Assembly (NCBI GenBank): GCA_000181795.3
Contig: CM012953.1
Span: 15,386,664-15,450,663 of the forward strand
Reading direction: 5' to 3'
Length of the DNA stretch: 64,000 bases
DNA from: Trichinella spiralis
Taxonomy: Eukaryota; Nematoda; Enoplea; Trichinellida; Trichinellidae
Every line of letters begins with the position of its first letter. Position 1 is the first letter of the stretch. Below the pieces are notes generated by a model that had not been told where the DNA came from, searched no databases, and saw nothing but the letters and a program-made list of their open reading frames with translations. Both the position numbers and the translations under genes were made by a program. Shown one piece after another: positions 1 through 10,598 of this stretch.

Positions 1-2
1 AT

Positions 3-1634
3 GAGCGACGAAGCGAACAACGAGTGACGGTTGGCGTCACTACTCATGTGGAATGCAATTCCATTGGTCCTGAAAGGTACGGCTGTGTGGAACGGCTTTT
101 CCGTATCACAGCGTACTGCCAGCGTTTCGTACGCAATTGCCGATTGCCGGCAGAAGCTCGTCAGAGTGGCGCACTCACGGTGGCCGAACTGCGGATGGCG
201 GAGGGCACGTGGGTGCGAATGGCCCAGTCGGAAGCTTTCAGTTCCGAACTTCAGGCGCTGTCACGGAAGGGGCGTGTCGTCGCGACCAGTCGGCTCAGTC
301 GACTGGACCCTTTCGTGGATGAAGAAGGATTCCTGCGGGTCGGTGGAAGACTGGAGAACGCAGAGTTGCCATCACACATGAAACACCCAGTGATCCTGCC
401 TGGAGACCACGCCCTGACGATGGGTCTGATTAAACGCTGCCACGCACGGCAGCTGCACGCTGGGACCACGCATACGCTGGCAATCTTAAGACAGCAATAT
501 TGGGTGTTGAAAGGGCGCACCCAAGTGAAGAAAGTAATCCGGCACTGTTTTGCTTGTCGGCGTGCAATGGCCAGACCGATTCAGCCGAAAATGGCGGCCT
601 TGCCATCCAGTCGAGTGGTCGAAGCCGCTGCTTTCGCTCACACTGGGATGGATTTCGCGGGGCCATTGCTCATTCGTGTCGGAAAAAGGGCCACTTCCAA
701 GTGCTATGTGTGCTTGTTTACGTGCATGGCATCCCGGGCAGTGCACTTAGAACTGGTCCCTCAGATGACGACGGCCAGAGTGATGCAAGCGCTCCGGCGG
801 TTCATCGCCCGGCGAGGAAGACCGGAGATTATCCAATCGGATAATTTCCGCTCCTTCAAAGCCGCCGCGTCAGAGTTGAGGCAACTCTGGCGACACGTGG
901 ACGTGGACCGAGTCCAGCGTGAGCTGGTAGGCCACCGCATCCACTGGAAATTCATCACGGAGAGAGCCCCGTGGATGGGAGGCTACTGGGAACGCCTCGT
1001 CCGCTCGATCAAGGAATCGTTGCGGAAGATCCTCGGAAAGGCGCTTCTTGATGAAGAAGAACTCAGAACAACTCTCTGTGAAGTAGAAGCCTCCCTCAAC
1101 GCCAGACCACTGACATTCGTGGGGGATGAAGACCACGAACGCCACCCTTTATCACCGTTTCAGTTGCTGACCGGTCGTGCGTACGTGGACTTCCCGGCAG
1201 TTGAAGCCCATGACCCAGAATGGCAGCCAGTAGGACGCGGCCCCCCGCAATGGAGTGACCGATGGCGATACCGTCAGCAGCTCCTCGCGAAATGGTGGCG
1301 AAGTTGGAGACGAGAATATCTGTCGGAACTGATGGAGCGACAGAAATGGAGATCTTCCCCAGCCGGGCCAGAAGTGAACGATTTGGTGTTGATCCTGGAG
1401 GACAACATCCCGCGAGTCCAGTGCCCGATCGGCGTGATTACGGAATTGCACTTTGGCAGCGATGGCATAGCGAGATCAGCCAGGATCCGGACGTCGAACA
1501 ACGTGATCACGCGGCCAGTGGCGAAGCTTGTTCAACTCGAACCGGCAACTGTCAGTGATGGGCGTAAGACACCCCCATCCGGGGGGGAGGATGTAGACGA
1601 CAGAAATGGGGTCTGTATTCAACAGAGAACCTGA
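3..1634 (+). CDS. Bel/Pao polyprotein, C-terminal part: integrase plus DUF5641
   Basis: The frame is open from the window edge, so this is the 3' end of a longer pol gene, not a gene with its own start. About 50 codons in, the stretch LFRITAYCQRFVRNCR is the linker typical of Bel/Pao after RNase H. The integrase follows: an HHCC zinc-binding region (HARQLHAG, then HCFACRR), the catalytic core with D in GMDFAGPL, D in IIQSDNFRSF and E in GGYWERLVRSIKESL, and then a DUF5641-like tail ending near ARIRTSNNVITRPVAKLVQLE. The core looks catalytically intact. The second-Asp motif is SDNFRSF rather than the common SDNGTNF form. The stop lies 43 bases inside the 3' LTR. No frameshift or early stop is seen, so the element may have been active recently. 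Confidence 0.9.
   Translation, partial: ERRSEQRVTVGVTTHVECNSIGPERYGCVERLFRITAYCQRFVRNCRLPAEARQSGALTVAELRMAEGTWVRMAQSEAFSSELQALSRKGRVVATSRLSRLDPFVDEEGFLRVGGRLENAELPSHMKHPVILPGDHALTMGLIKRCHARQLHAGTTHTLAILRQQYWVLKGRTQVKKVIRHCFACRRAMARPIQPKMAALPSSRVVEAAAFAHTGMDFAGPLLIRVGKRATSKCYVCLFTCMASRAVHLELVPQMTTARVMQALRRFIARRGRPEIIQSDNFRSFKAAASELRQLWRHVDVDRVQRELVGHRIHWKFITERAPWMGGYWERLVRSIKESLRKILGKALLDEEELRTTLCEVEASLNARPLTFVGDEDHERHPLSPFQLLTGRAYVDFPAVEAHDPEWQPVGRGPPQWSDRWRYRQQLLAKWWRSWRREYLSELMERQKWRSSPAGPEVNDLVLILEDNIPRVQCPIGVITELHFGSDGIARSARIRTSNNVITRPVAKLVQLEPATVSDGRKTPPSGGEDVDDRNGVCIQQRT
1581..1591 (+). other. polypurine tract of the Bel/Pao element
   Basis: GGGGGGGAGGA lies directly before the first base of the LTR, where plus-strand DNA synthesis of LTR elements is primed. 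It also encodes part of the polyprotein tail (the SGGEDV region), so it is both coding and cis-acting. Confidence 0.75.
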
Positions 1635-1845
1635 GTGTCATTAATAATACGGTAGACCCGGAAGTGACGTAATAGGGGATTTTGCGTGGTTGCTTGCGAG
1701 ATAGTGTCGTGGCTTGTCGTTGTTAGTAGTTCGCCTTATAAGTCGGATTGTCTAACACATTGGACACTCCCGGCCTTGCAATAACAACTCAGACATACAG
1801 TCCACTAACATCGGAGACGAGTGACTTGTTGTTTCGCTCGTTACA
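1592..1845 (+). repeat. 3' long terminal repeat (254 bp) of the Bel/Pao element
   Basis: The repeat starts TGTAGACGAC right after the polypurine tract and ends CTCGTTACA, giving the expected TG...CA ends and a 4-base inverted TGTA/TACA terminus. Base composition drops abruptly to AT-rich sequence after 1845. A TATA-like TATAAG at 1737-1742 could serve as its internal promoter. Only one copy is in the window, so the boundaries rest on the terminal motif and position, not on comparison with the 5' LTR. Confidence 0.75.
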
Positions 1846-2173
1846 CAATAAATTGTTATAAAAATTATTTACAAAATAAATTTTATGGAAATAATTAAAG
1901 CATTCAGCTATTTTATTAAGCATTTATGCATTGCTTTTATTATAAATTAAAATTTTTTCATTTCATAATTACAGTATGATTCTACAAATTGAATGCATTC
2001 TGTACATAGGCTATTATATTTTAAGTAAAATATTTAAATTATTTAAATGTTTGCTCAATAAATTGAATATTATTAAAACTACTTTTAAAATTGTTCTTAA
2101 ATGTCCAAATTACAGTATGGAGTAAAAGTGAAATGTGCAATTGAGCATTGCTGAAAAGAGTTGAATAACATAA
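1846..2173. other. AT-rich spacer between LTR and GAR1
   Basis: 328 bases of AT-rich DNA separate the end of the LTR from the GAR1 start codon. I see no open frame, clear TATA box or splice acceptor close to the start codon. It must hold the native GAR1 promoter unless transcription starts in the LTR. Confidence 0.7.
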
Positions 2174-3728
2174 ATGTCATTCCATTCACGAGGAGGATTC
2201 CGCGGTAATCGAGGCAATTTTCGTGGTGGAAACCGTGGCAGAGACAGAGGTGGTGGTTTTAATCGTGCTCGACCATTTGACACAGGACCGCCAGAATTTG
2301 TTGTAGGTAAAGTGAAATAAATACACAAAAATTACAGTTATTAAAAAAGTTATGTTATTAAATACGTTTTTATGTATACCTTCATGCTTCATATTATAAA
2401 TTGTTTATTTTATATCATGCATTTGTAATGTAGCATTCTAACTGGATTCATCTAAAAGTTCAATGATGAAATCCACTTTGCAATTCTGCAGTTCGTTTGT
2501 AGAATGGCAAAACATATCATGTCAGAAAATTTTTTTATTTTTGCTTATCAGTTTCCATTATTTTCCATAAATTTTACGTGACTGAAATAAAACATGAAGT
2601 AGATGTGACGTGTGATTTTTTGTTATGTGTGAAATTTTGCAAACGTTTTCAATTACATTGCAATTACATTTTCATTTCTAAGAATTGTTTAGTTTTATTG
2701 GTAATCGTTAAGTACTGATCGCATTTTAATTATTTTTAAAACTGTAATTTATTGTAAAGTTAAAACATTTTAAAATATTTTCGTATACAACACTTCTTAA
2801 TTTAGAATTGGCTAAGTTTACGCATACTTGTTTGGATAAGATAATATGCAAGTGTACAAATGAAAAAATTCCTTATTTTAACGCACCTTTATATTTTGAA
2901 AACAAACAACAAATTGGGAAAGTGGACGATGTTTTCGGCAATGTCAGAGGACACGTAATGTTTGCATTTTGCGTAACTTTTTTGTTGTCAAATTAACGTT
3001 AACAATTTTAGTGCATATCAGTTACTTTATCGGATGATATAAAAGCATCGTCATTTAAAGAAGATGATAAGGTATATTTTGTTTGTTTGTACTTGTTTGT
3101 AAATATAATTTTTTAGGTTTACATTGATCCACATAAACTGTTACCTCTTGAACGCTTTTTACCAAAACCTCCTGGAGCTGCTGCACCCCGAGGACGAGGT
3201 TAGTACATGTAGTTATCTGAGTAATTTTTCAATTAATTTAGTGTAATAATAATTCATTAACAACTGTAAATAAAAATCATCTCTAAATTTCTGGTATACT
3301 AAAATATTATTATAATTGTATAGCAAATTTATATTTTAGTGTAAGAATTGTTTGTCAAAATATGTAAATAGTTAGTTGATGTGTTTTTATGCATTTTGTG
3401 TGCCATTATAGGATCTGCCGTAGGAGGGCGTGGTGGAAACCGCGGCGATAATAGAAGCAGAGGTAGATTTGGCGATAATAAAAGTAGAGGTGGATTTGGA
3501 AATAATCAGGGTAAAGGTGGTTTTGGAGGCGGAAGAGGCAACTGGAGAGAGAATTCGAATGGAACGCGCGGGCGTGGTGGAGGCTTCGATCGTGGAAGAG
3601 GAGGCTTCGATCGCGGAAGAGGAGGCTTCAGCAAAGGCAGAGGAGGTTCCGATTGGAGGAATGAAGGTTTTAAACGAACTACCTTTGGTGGAGAACCAGC
3701 AGTGCAGAATAAAAAGTTAAAATTTTAA
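2174..3728 (+). CDS. gar1: H/ACA snoRNP core protein GAR1
   Basis: GAR1 is a core protein of nucleolar H/ACA RNPs, which guide pseudouridylation of rRNA and snRNA and work with NOP10, NHP2 and dyskerin. Five exons join in phase: 2174-2306, 2806-2954, 3012-3071, 3117-3198 and 3412-3728, giving 246 residues. An N-terminal RGG-rich stretch (about residues 6-35) leads into the core, with [31 protein letters not shown] and [19 protein letters not shown], all close to animal GAR1. The last exon is a second RGG/GGF domain with a tandem repeat of [16 protein letters not shown], ending in a lysine-rich tail. Both RGG arms flank the core as in human GAR1, so the gene looks complete. A polyadenylation signal lies 52 bases after the stop. 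Confidence 0.95.
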
Positions 3729-6573
3729 TGTTAACTTCATAAAACTTTTTGTGCTGTTGTTTTGTTTTGTTTGGTGCAAAATAAAAATGCTTTTAATACT
3801 TTCAAATAGTATGCTGACCAAATTACCAACGGCGAAGAAACTATGAACTAACCTGATGATTCTTCTAAATAATGCAAAAAAAAGCTATTCTCACCATTCA
3901 CATTTATTGATTTGATTTGAGTTTATAATACATATAAATATCATGCATGTGAAGAAGGAATATAAAATTGAAATCAGACTATTTTTCAATTTTGAACAAA
4001 ACAATATACATGTAATTGATAACTTGGATTGAAATTAAAAAATAATAATCGTATCACTAAATGTTTCAATATACGTACATCATCAGCACCATAATGTCCG
4101 AATATTTCAAAAAACAATTTTAAATATTAAGCAAGTTCGTCTGTGTGCAAACTTCTCAATACTACACAGGTGTGTGGGAAAATTCGACAGAAAAATGAAC
4201 CAAACATTCCACTGGCTAAGTTACTTTCTTTGTTTTTTTTTGTTTTCGAACTAAATATCATGATAAACACTGCAGATGATGATGGATGATACAACCTTCA
4301 CCTTTAAGATAAGAATGAAGCATTAGATGAACAGCGCTTTGCATGGCAAAAATCAATAAATCACAATGTTCCCATTTGTTTTCTAAAAATAAAAATATTC
4401 AAAATGCATGCAAAGAAAATTTTGTTTCACCATCACCCAATACAATTATCTGGAACATAATGGGCAATGAGTGTGTAATGAAATAACTGTTTTCCGAAGC
4501 AAACAAATATTGTAATTAAAAATAATACACATTGTACGAATGCTAGACATATATCATGTAAATATATCGAAATGCTGAATATAGTATACAAGTTGAATAC
4601 TTGTCAAAACAAAGTCTATCATTAAAATCTAAACTAAATAAATAATCTGAAAAAAAGAAATAAACAATTCATGATAATTTTTCGTTAAGAATATACGAAA
4701 CATATGAAAAACAAGAATGTAAAACTCTTTATTTCGTAAAATTAGTAATACAATTTATGCTTTACTTTCATATTAACTTAACCTATGAAATAAATCATTT
4801 ACATTAAACTACTGACAAACTAAACAAAAAACGTATATCAAAAATTAATGACCATTCATTAGAGCAGTTTATTTGTAAAAGAGATGAAAAATGTTCATCT
4901 TACCTACATAATATCTACAGCAAACTACATCAAAATACCCACTACACCAAAAACGTCACATTACATAACAATTCACCGTCACACAACTTACAACCATCAA
5001 CAGGGTGCGTTATATTTACACAAGACTTCTCTCTAAAAAATGAATAGCAAGTACAATTTGCAAATACAATTATTATGCATGTTACAATAAATTAAAATTT
5101 TACAATAAACAATTATTTAAAATAATTTTTAAAAATAAAAATTGAAATAACTTCAAACGACGATGCAATTTTAAGCGACTTTTGGAATTTTGCTATTATG
5201 TCAATTTAAATTAATTTCTTTTACTTTATCGATGCAAAGTTACTTCCTCTATTACAAAGGAATAAATGAATCTTATATCTTATTAATTTCCTTTATTATA
5301 TAAATAAATTATCGTTCTTCTTGTTCAACAATAAAGGAAGAGAAGAAATCTTGTCCAGAATGTTCATAAATAAGCAGAGCACTGCATATCTAGTATTAAA
5401 AAAACAATCAAAGAACAGCAAACAGTAGTATAAATATTAAAACATCGTTGACGGAAGTCGGATAAAAACTGATATACTATTGCAACTTGATCATATCTTA
5501 CGGTAATGTACATAAATAGTAAACATTTTTAGTTTTTATGAACATGTGGGTGTTGTTGAAACATTTTTCTAAGTTTTTCTGTGTTGAATATTTTGTTGTC
5601 ATTTGCTACATCTGTCTGTTTAATTGCTCTGGTGATCTTGTGAATATGAATAAGAACCTGTTGCCGCGTTTCGTTGGTTTAATTTTGCAAAAGTTTTGCA
5701 TCTATAAATACTGATGTGACAATTATTCCCCAACATCTTCAAATATTAAAAATAATTGTTTAAAGTATACTAAAAATTTTGTTCTAATAAACTTGATTTT
5801 TATTAATTTACTGTCATTTTGCAATGGTTTTTCATTCATTAGCAGTAGACGTGAATGAGAACTGCTATTTGACGAAGAAGCAGAGTTTTCATAAAATAGT
5901 AAAATTTATATAGACGTCAGTTTATTTAATGACATGTTTTTCTGCTTTTATTTTCACTTGGGTATCAGCAAAACATGTGATTGTAACTTCACCTACAAAT
6001 CGTTGCACTTATAATCGGCCATCATCAGAACTAATTAAAAATATCGACCGAACTGTGTGTGCTGATCGACAAACGAAGGGCAGTTTTGAAATTTAAGTAT
6101 CAAGAATTGTGTGGTTCAGATTCTTCGTTCATTTTTCAGTGGTAGCATTTCAAATAGTTCTTTGTAAATAAATTGAAATTTCAAATTTGATTGATTGCCG
6201 TATTTAATATTTTCCGCAAAATGTAATCTGAGATATAGATAGCTTTGCAATTTCTAAAACGGTTGAGATTAGACAAATTCATGTTGTAAAAATTTATTTC
6301 TCTTTTGTTCATAATTTCAAAATAAAAATATGATTTCACATATTATGCATGTAAAAATAATGCACAGTAAAAATCACGACATAAAATAGTGAGATAAAGA
6401 AGGAAGAATATTTTTTTCACAGCTCCCAGTGATGATTAGTATGAAGAATTCGTACATACACATACACACAGATAGATAGATATATACAAATATACTAACG
6501 CACCAAAATTATATATATACATAATTAATTAGAAATGCAAAAAATAAAAAAATTAAGCATGAGCTTGAGCTTG
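3729..6573. other. AT-rich intergenic region between convergent GAR1 and the PIP4K gene
   Basis: This 2.8 kb region holds the 3' ends of two converging genes. It is strongly AT-rich with no frame or exon I can support on either strand. A short microsatellite-like patch of ACACAC, GATAGATA and TATATA units lies around 6455-6525. Confidence 0.7.
3780..3785 (+). terminator. polyadenylation signal of GAR1
   Basis: AATAAA, 52 bases after the GAR1 stop codon and on the same strand, is the nearest canonical poly(A) signal. Confidence 0.6.
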
Positions 6574-9500
6574 TTAGGCTGCCGTTTCGGTAGAATTGGG
6601 TGGAGAAGCAGCAGTGTCAGCAAAAGCTCGACTGACGAATTCCACCAAGCGTTTGGCGTACTGTTGCGGTCGTACTGAAGAGATCTCGGCCTCGGCTCCA
6701 TATTTCACAGTTTTCGCCGCCGTAGCAGTTAACTTTTTCATCCCGTAATAAGTCAAAATATCAATCAATCCGATGAAATAGATCATTTTTTTCGGTGCAT
6801 CTGTATGTGAAAATTATAAAATCATTAACTTTATATTAAATCTTCTTTTCTTGTCCCCTTCTACATACCTGGTGTGGCAGTTACTGCGTAGAATTCGTCG
6901 TCCAATTTCAATTCTGGATAGTCGGAAAATGGTGCAAAAGCACCAGAACTCGGCTCCGGGGATTCGGGCGGTGTCGGCTGGCTACCGTATTCGTTGGAAC
7001 CATCCGAAGCGTTCTCCAGCTCGCTGGAATCGGGACAGACCCCCGGCGAATGGACCGCTTCGGCAACGGTACGCCTTGGAGAATTGGGCGCCAACTGTTG
7101 CTGCTCTTGATCGCACACATGCAATCCGACCAACAATGAATAATCCATCAAATTCAAGCTAGCCAGAAACTTCAACAAAAAAATTGATCAAATCAATTAA
7201 AATTTAAAACATGCTCTATATACAACGCATTTTTTTATACTTCAGTATCTGACGTTAACATGCTCATCAATTTCTGCCTGGAATCAGCCGACAAATACAG
7301 ACGACATTTTTCTTCCAAAAAATCCTTATCTTTAAAAGTTGGGAAATCTTTCGCCTAGAAAAAAAAGAAAAATTTCTATTTTATCCATTCTACCACCAAA
7401 AATTCAAACACATGCAACAACTGAAAATTGCCAATAAAATATATTTTGAATAATAAATAATCAAAGAAACATTTTTACCTTCTCCTTGTCACTTGCTTGT
7501 CTTTGAACAGTAGAGCCCTACAGAGAAAAAAAAAGAAATCATTCAATAAAAAGAAACATCATATAGAATAAATATGAATTAATTAATCACTTTGAGATCG
7601 TATTTTTTCGTTATTGCATAATTGCGACTGAAAATACTTCGCGTGACCACAACGTACGTTTCGGCCCCTTCGACTGTCAAACGATACATTCCCAAAAATT
7701 GTGGCAACAACGTTTTCGAATGATGCTCAACAATGTACTACACAGAAGGAGTAAATAAGTGAAATTTGAAAAAAAAACCAAAAAAAATTAGAATACTCAC
7801 GTTGTGATATTTTTGCAATATGGAGTGCACTTCTGCAACTTCTTCTGCGCAGAGGGTCTTGATCAAAAATCGCTTATCATACGAAACAAATACTCGAGCA
7901 CCGCCACCGCGGCCACTCGGTTCCATCACCACAGGCTCGTGTTTAGTAAGAGATTTCTAAAAAATCCGAAACATTACCCTTTGATTTTTTTCAAATTTCA
8001 ATTAATTTTGATACAAATCAAACAAATATATAATACCTATTTATTTAATAATAAATAATGTACATAAATTCCACGACAAACTGCATCTATCACAACGTTG
8101 CATGCAATGTGGTTTTAAGCAAATGATAAATTTATTCAATTTTAATAAGTTTAAACTGATGCTTGAATGTTATCAATGAAATTACAAATGGACAAACGTA
8201 GAAACAGAATTACAAGAACTTATTCATAATCGACAGAATGAATGGATTAACATGCACACAATTGTTGTCAATTTTCCATTTCTGTAACTTTATTTTTGCT
8301 TTGCAATAAATAAATTCAGCTTTCACCTGCTCAATCACTCATCCATCAACAGCAATATATGTTCATTAAATTCTGAATAATTCAATTATCTTTTTTTCAA
8401 TGTTTAAACTTCCTTATAAAACAACACATTTTACTCAACACGTCAAAAATGATCACGTTCCATCAAAAACTGCCAAAAATTTGAAAATTTAACCTGAAAC
8501 TGCTCAAAACAATATAAATCATGGTTGATGAATTTAAAAAAAAGCTATTATCAACTATAAAGCACAACTGTTTTCCGTTTTTTTTCTTTCCTGACGCTTG
8601 CTGACGCCAACTGTGTGTAGTTTTAGAAAAACATGATCTGAATTATAACTTCAATAAATTTCTTTTTCATCAAAGTAATTATTATTATTATTATTTCAGA
8701 AAAAAATGCCTCATATAACAACTGCTGAAGCGGACCGAGATGTTGGTGTAATTAAAAGGCGGTTTCTTCCGCTTTAATCTGCTTGCAATGAATGAAATCA
8801 ATGAAAATAATACGCGGAACAACTTTTACCAAAAACAAGATAAAATTTAATAAATAAAGACTTAAAGAAATAAAGTTCATATTTTCCCTCAATTAAAATT
8901 CACATCCGTTTGCGTTTGAATAGACCAAATTGTGAAATTTATGTTCAATCGACAAATAAAAGAAGATACGTTCTTATTTTTTTTGAATATATCCTTGTTG
9001 ATAATTGATTACTTCGCCTTGAATCACTCTTAATTAATTCACCATTTGCTGAATGAAATCTTGTGATCAACAGGCAGTGTTTACTCCAATTCAGATACCC
9101 AAGCCACAGAGAAAACAAGAAATAAGATTTGCCAATCAAATTATTAAAAACATCCTACAGAAATATAAAATTAAAGGCCCATCCCATGCAAGAAGCATAA
9201 TGTAGATTTGTATAATAAATGTACTTATATATATACTGATAATAATTTCTTTTCTACTACCTAATATTAAGCTACATTTTGATGAAACTCTAGAATAAGA
9301 AATTAAAATAACTAGACATTAAAATAATGACAGCTTCAAATTGAACAGCAAGTACTCCAGCAGTTGGAATGTCTTTAACTGGAAAGTGATAGATTCATCT
9401 ACACATGACCTGCATTGTGAAAGATATGCTTGCGTTCTTAAGCTGCCATCAACAGCAGTGAAAAAAGATTCAAACAACAGACATCACCACCAAACAGCTT

Positions 9501-10598
9501 CATCGTGTATACAAATAATATTTCAAGTGACGTCAAAAAATCAAGAACTACCTTTTGCTTTTTTTTTCAAAACTCAACTTTTCAATAATTTCAAAATTTT
9601 ACAACTATCTATTTAAAATGTTAGTCATAAATTTTCCTGATTTAAATCAATAATAAATATTCATGATTAATGATTCAGGCGCAAATTAAAAAAAAATAAA
9701 TATTATATCATCATTTCTAAGATGACAACCCAGAATAACGTTTATTTTTCTTTTTTTTACTGGCACGATAAAAAGAAAAGAAAACTTACTAAATAATCAT
9801 CGTCATCAATAGCAAATTTTTCACGAATGCTTCGAAACACGTTTGGACAATATTCCTTCACTTTAAAATGACTTGGCATGCTTTCTCTAGAAAAAAATAA
9901 TTTTTTTTTCTGTTTATTCTGAAATTCCACACTGACAATCACAACAACAAAATTTACTTATTGAAAAGATGATTGTCGATTCTAATTTTAGAAAAAGCTT
10001 TAAAATCGTCGGGCATCAATAATCGAGTAGGTGGAATGTGACTGGATTCGGTTATCTGCAAAAGTAATAATTCATAATAATGATTATATGACCATTCAAC
10101 AAAACGTCTACACAAAATTTGTGCAAAAGTTAACCAACCATTATTTGCTATTAAAATGATCAATTGAACAATAAATCAATCCATTTTTATCAACTAGCAA
10201 TAGCAATGAATAAAACTGTTCTGAAATCATTCGAACAATCAATGTAAAATCGAATTACCAAAAGAATATTTCTTAACTTAATATCATGCAGTTCAATGTT
10301 CAAGATGCAAATTGTTTTTTTTTTGAAATTAGAAATGATCTTTCTGCAAGTATTGGATAATTGTCAAAATTCCAGTCATGATGATCATAATTTTTCCAAG
10401 CATTTTGCAAATTATACGTGGTTTCGAATGAGTTTCAACATTTATTCAAAGCCAACAAAAAAATACTTCTATGCTTACCGTGTGATTGATGCCCCACATG
10501 AATACGCTGAGGAAAGGGTCGCTTGAACGGAAAAGCTTCCATTTCGGTACAATTGGACGTCGAGGCTTATGTTTCATCTTCTTCTTTGATTTCATCAT
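6574..10598 (-). CDS. Type II phosphatidylinositol 5-phosphate 4-kinase (PIP4K)
   Basis: Nine exons on the minus strand join in phase to 432 residues: 10479-10598, 9958-10055, 9790-9886, 7801-7956, 7591-7737, 7479-7517, 7241-7354, 6869-7169 and 6574-6800. The enzyme phosphorylates PI5P to PI(4,5)P2 in the cytosol and on membranes. Type II hallmarks are in order: [59 protein letters not shown], the nucleotide-binding lysine in [43 protein letters not shown], and the C-terminal IDILTYYG...[14 protein letters not shown]. In the activation loop the residue that sets substrate choice (Glu in type I) aligns with Ala, supporting PIP4K. The acidic, proline-rich insert after [10 protein letters not shown] is as expected for the family. 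Two start ATGs are adjacent; an acceptor-like CTCTTGCAG ends 18 bases before them. Confidence 0.93.
7957..9789 (-). other. 1.8 kb intron of the PIP4K gene
   Basis: This is by far the longest intron of the gene. It is AT-rich, with two higher-GC patches: a 23-codon frame on the plus strand at 8706-8777, and an open plus-strand stretch around 9341-9560 that lacks an ATG. Neither has enough support to be called a gene. Confidence 0.6.
8706..8777 (+). other. Small open frame nested antisense in a PIP4K intron
   Basis: A 23-codon frame starts ATGCCTCATA and ends CCGCTTTAA. It lies six bases after an acceptor-like tract (repeated ATT followed by TTTCAG) and is richer in GC than the intron around it. 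Its 3' end overlaps an imperfect hairpin (AAAGGCGG, TTTCTT, CCGCTTT). No product is recognised; it could be a small spliced exon, a peptide gene or chance. Confidence 0.12.

Larger units (their letters stand above)
1..1845 (+). mobile_element. 3' part of a Bel/Pao LTR retrotransposon
   Basis: The left edge cuts into a long terminal repeat element: the C-terminal part of its polyprotein, a purine-rich tract and one full LTR are present, while gag, protease, reverse transcriptase and the 5' LTR lie outside. The element is visibly GC-rich against AT-rich flanks, which suggests a fairly recent insertion that has not yet drifted to local composition. The integrase order and the DUF5641-type tail identify the Bel/Pao lineage. 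The target-site duplication cannot be checked because the left flank is missing. Confidence 0.9.

Noticed and set aside
3430..3720. 96-codon Glu/Val-rich plus-strand frame
   Set aside because: Off-frame reading of the GAR1 RGG exon, where repeats keep all frames open.
9341..9616. 91-codon plus-strand frame inside the large PIP4K intron
   Set aside because: First half has balanced composition but there is no ATG, the second half decays into AT-driven residues, and no splice pair could be set.
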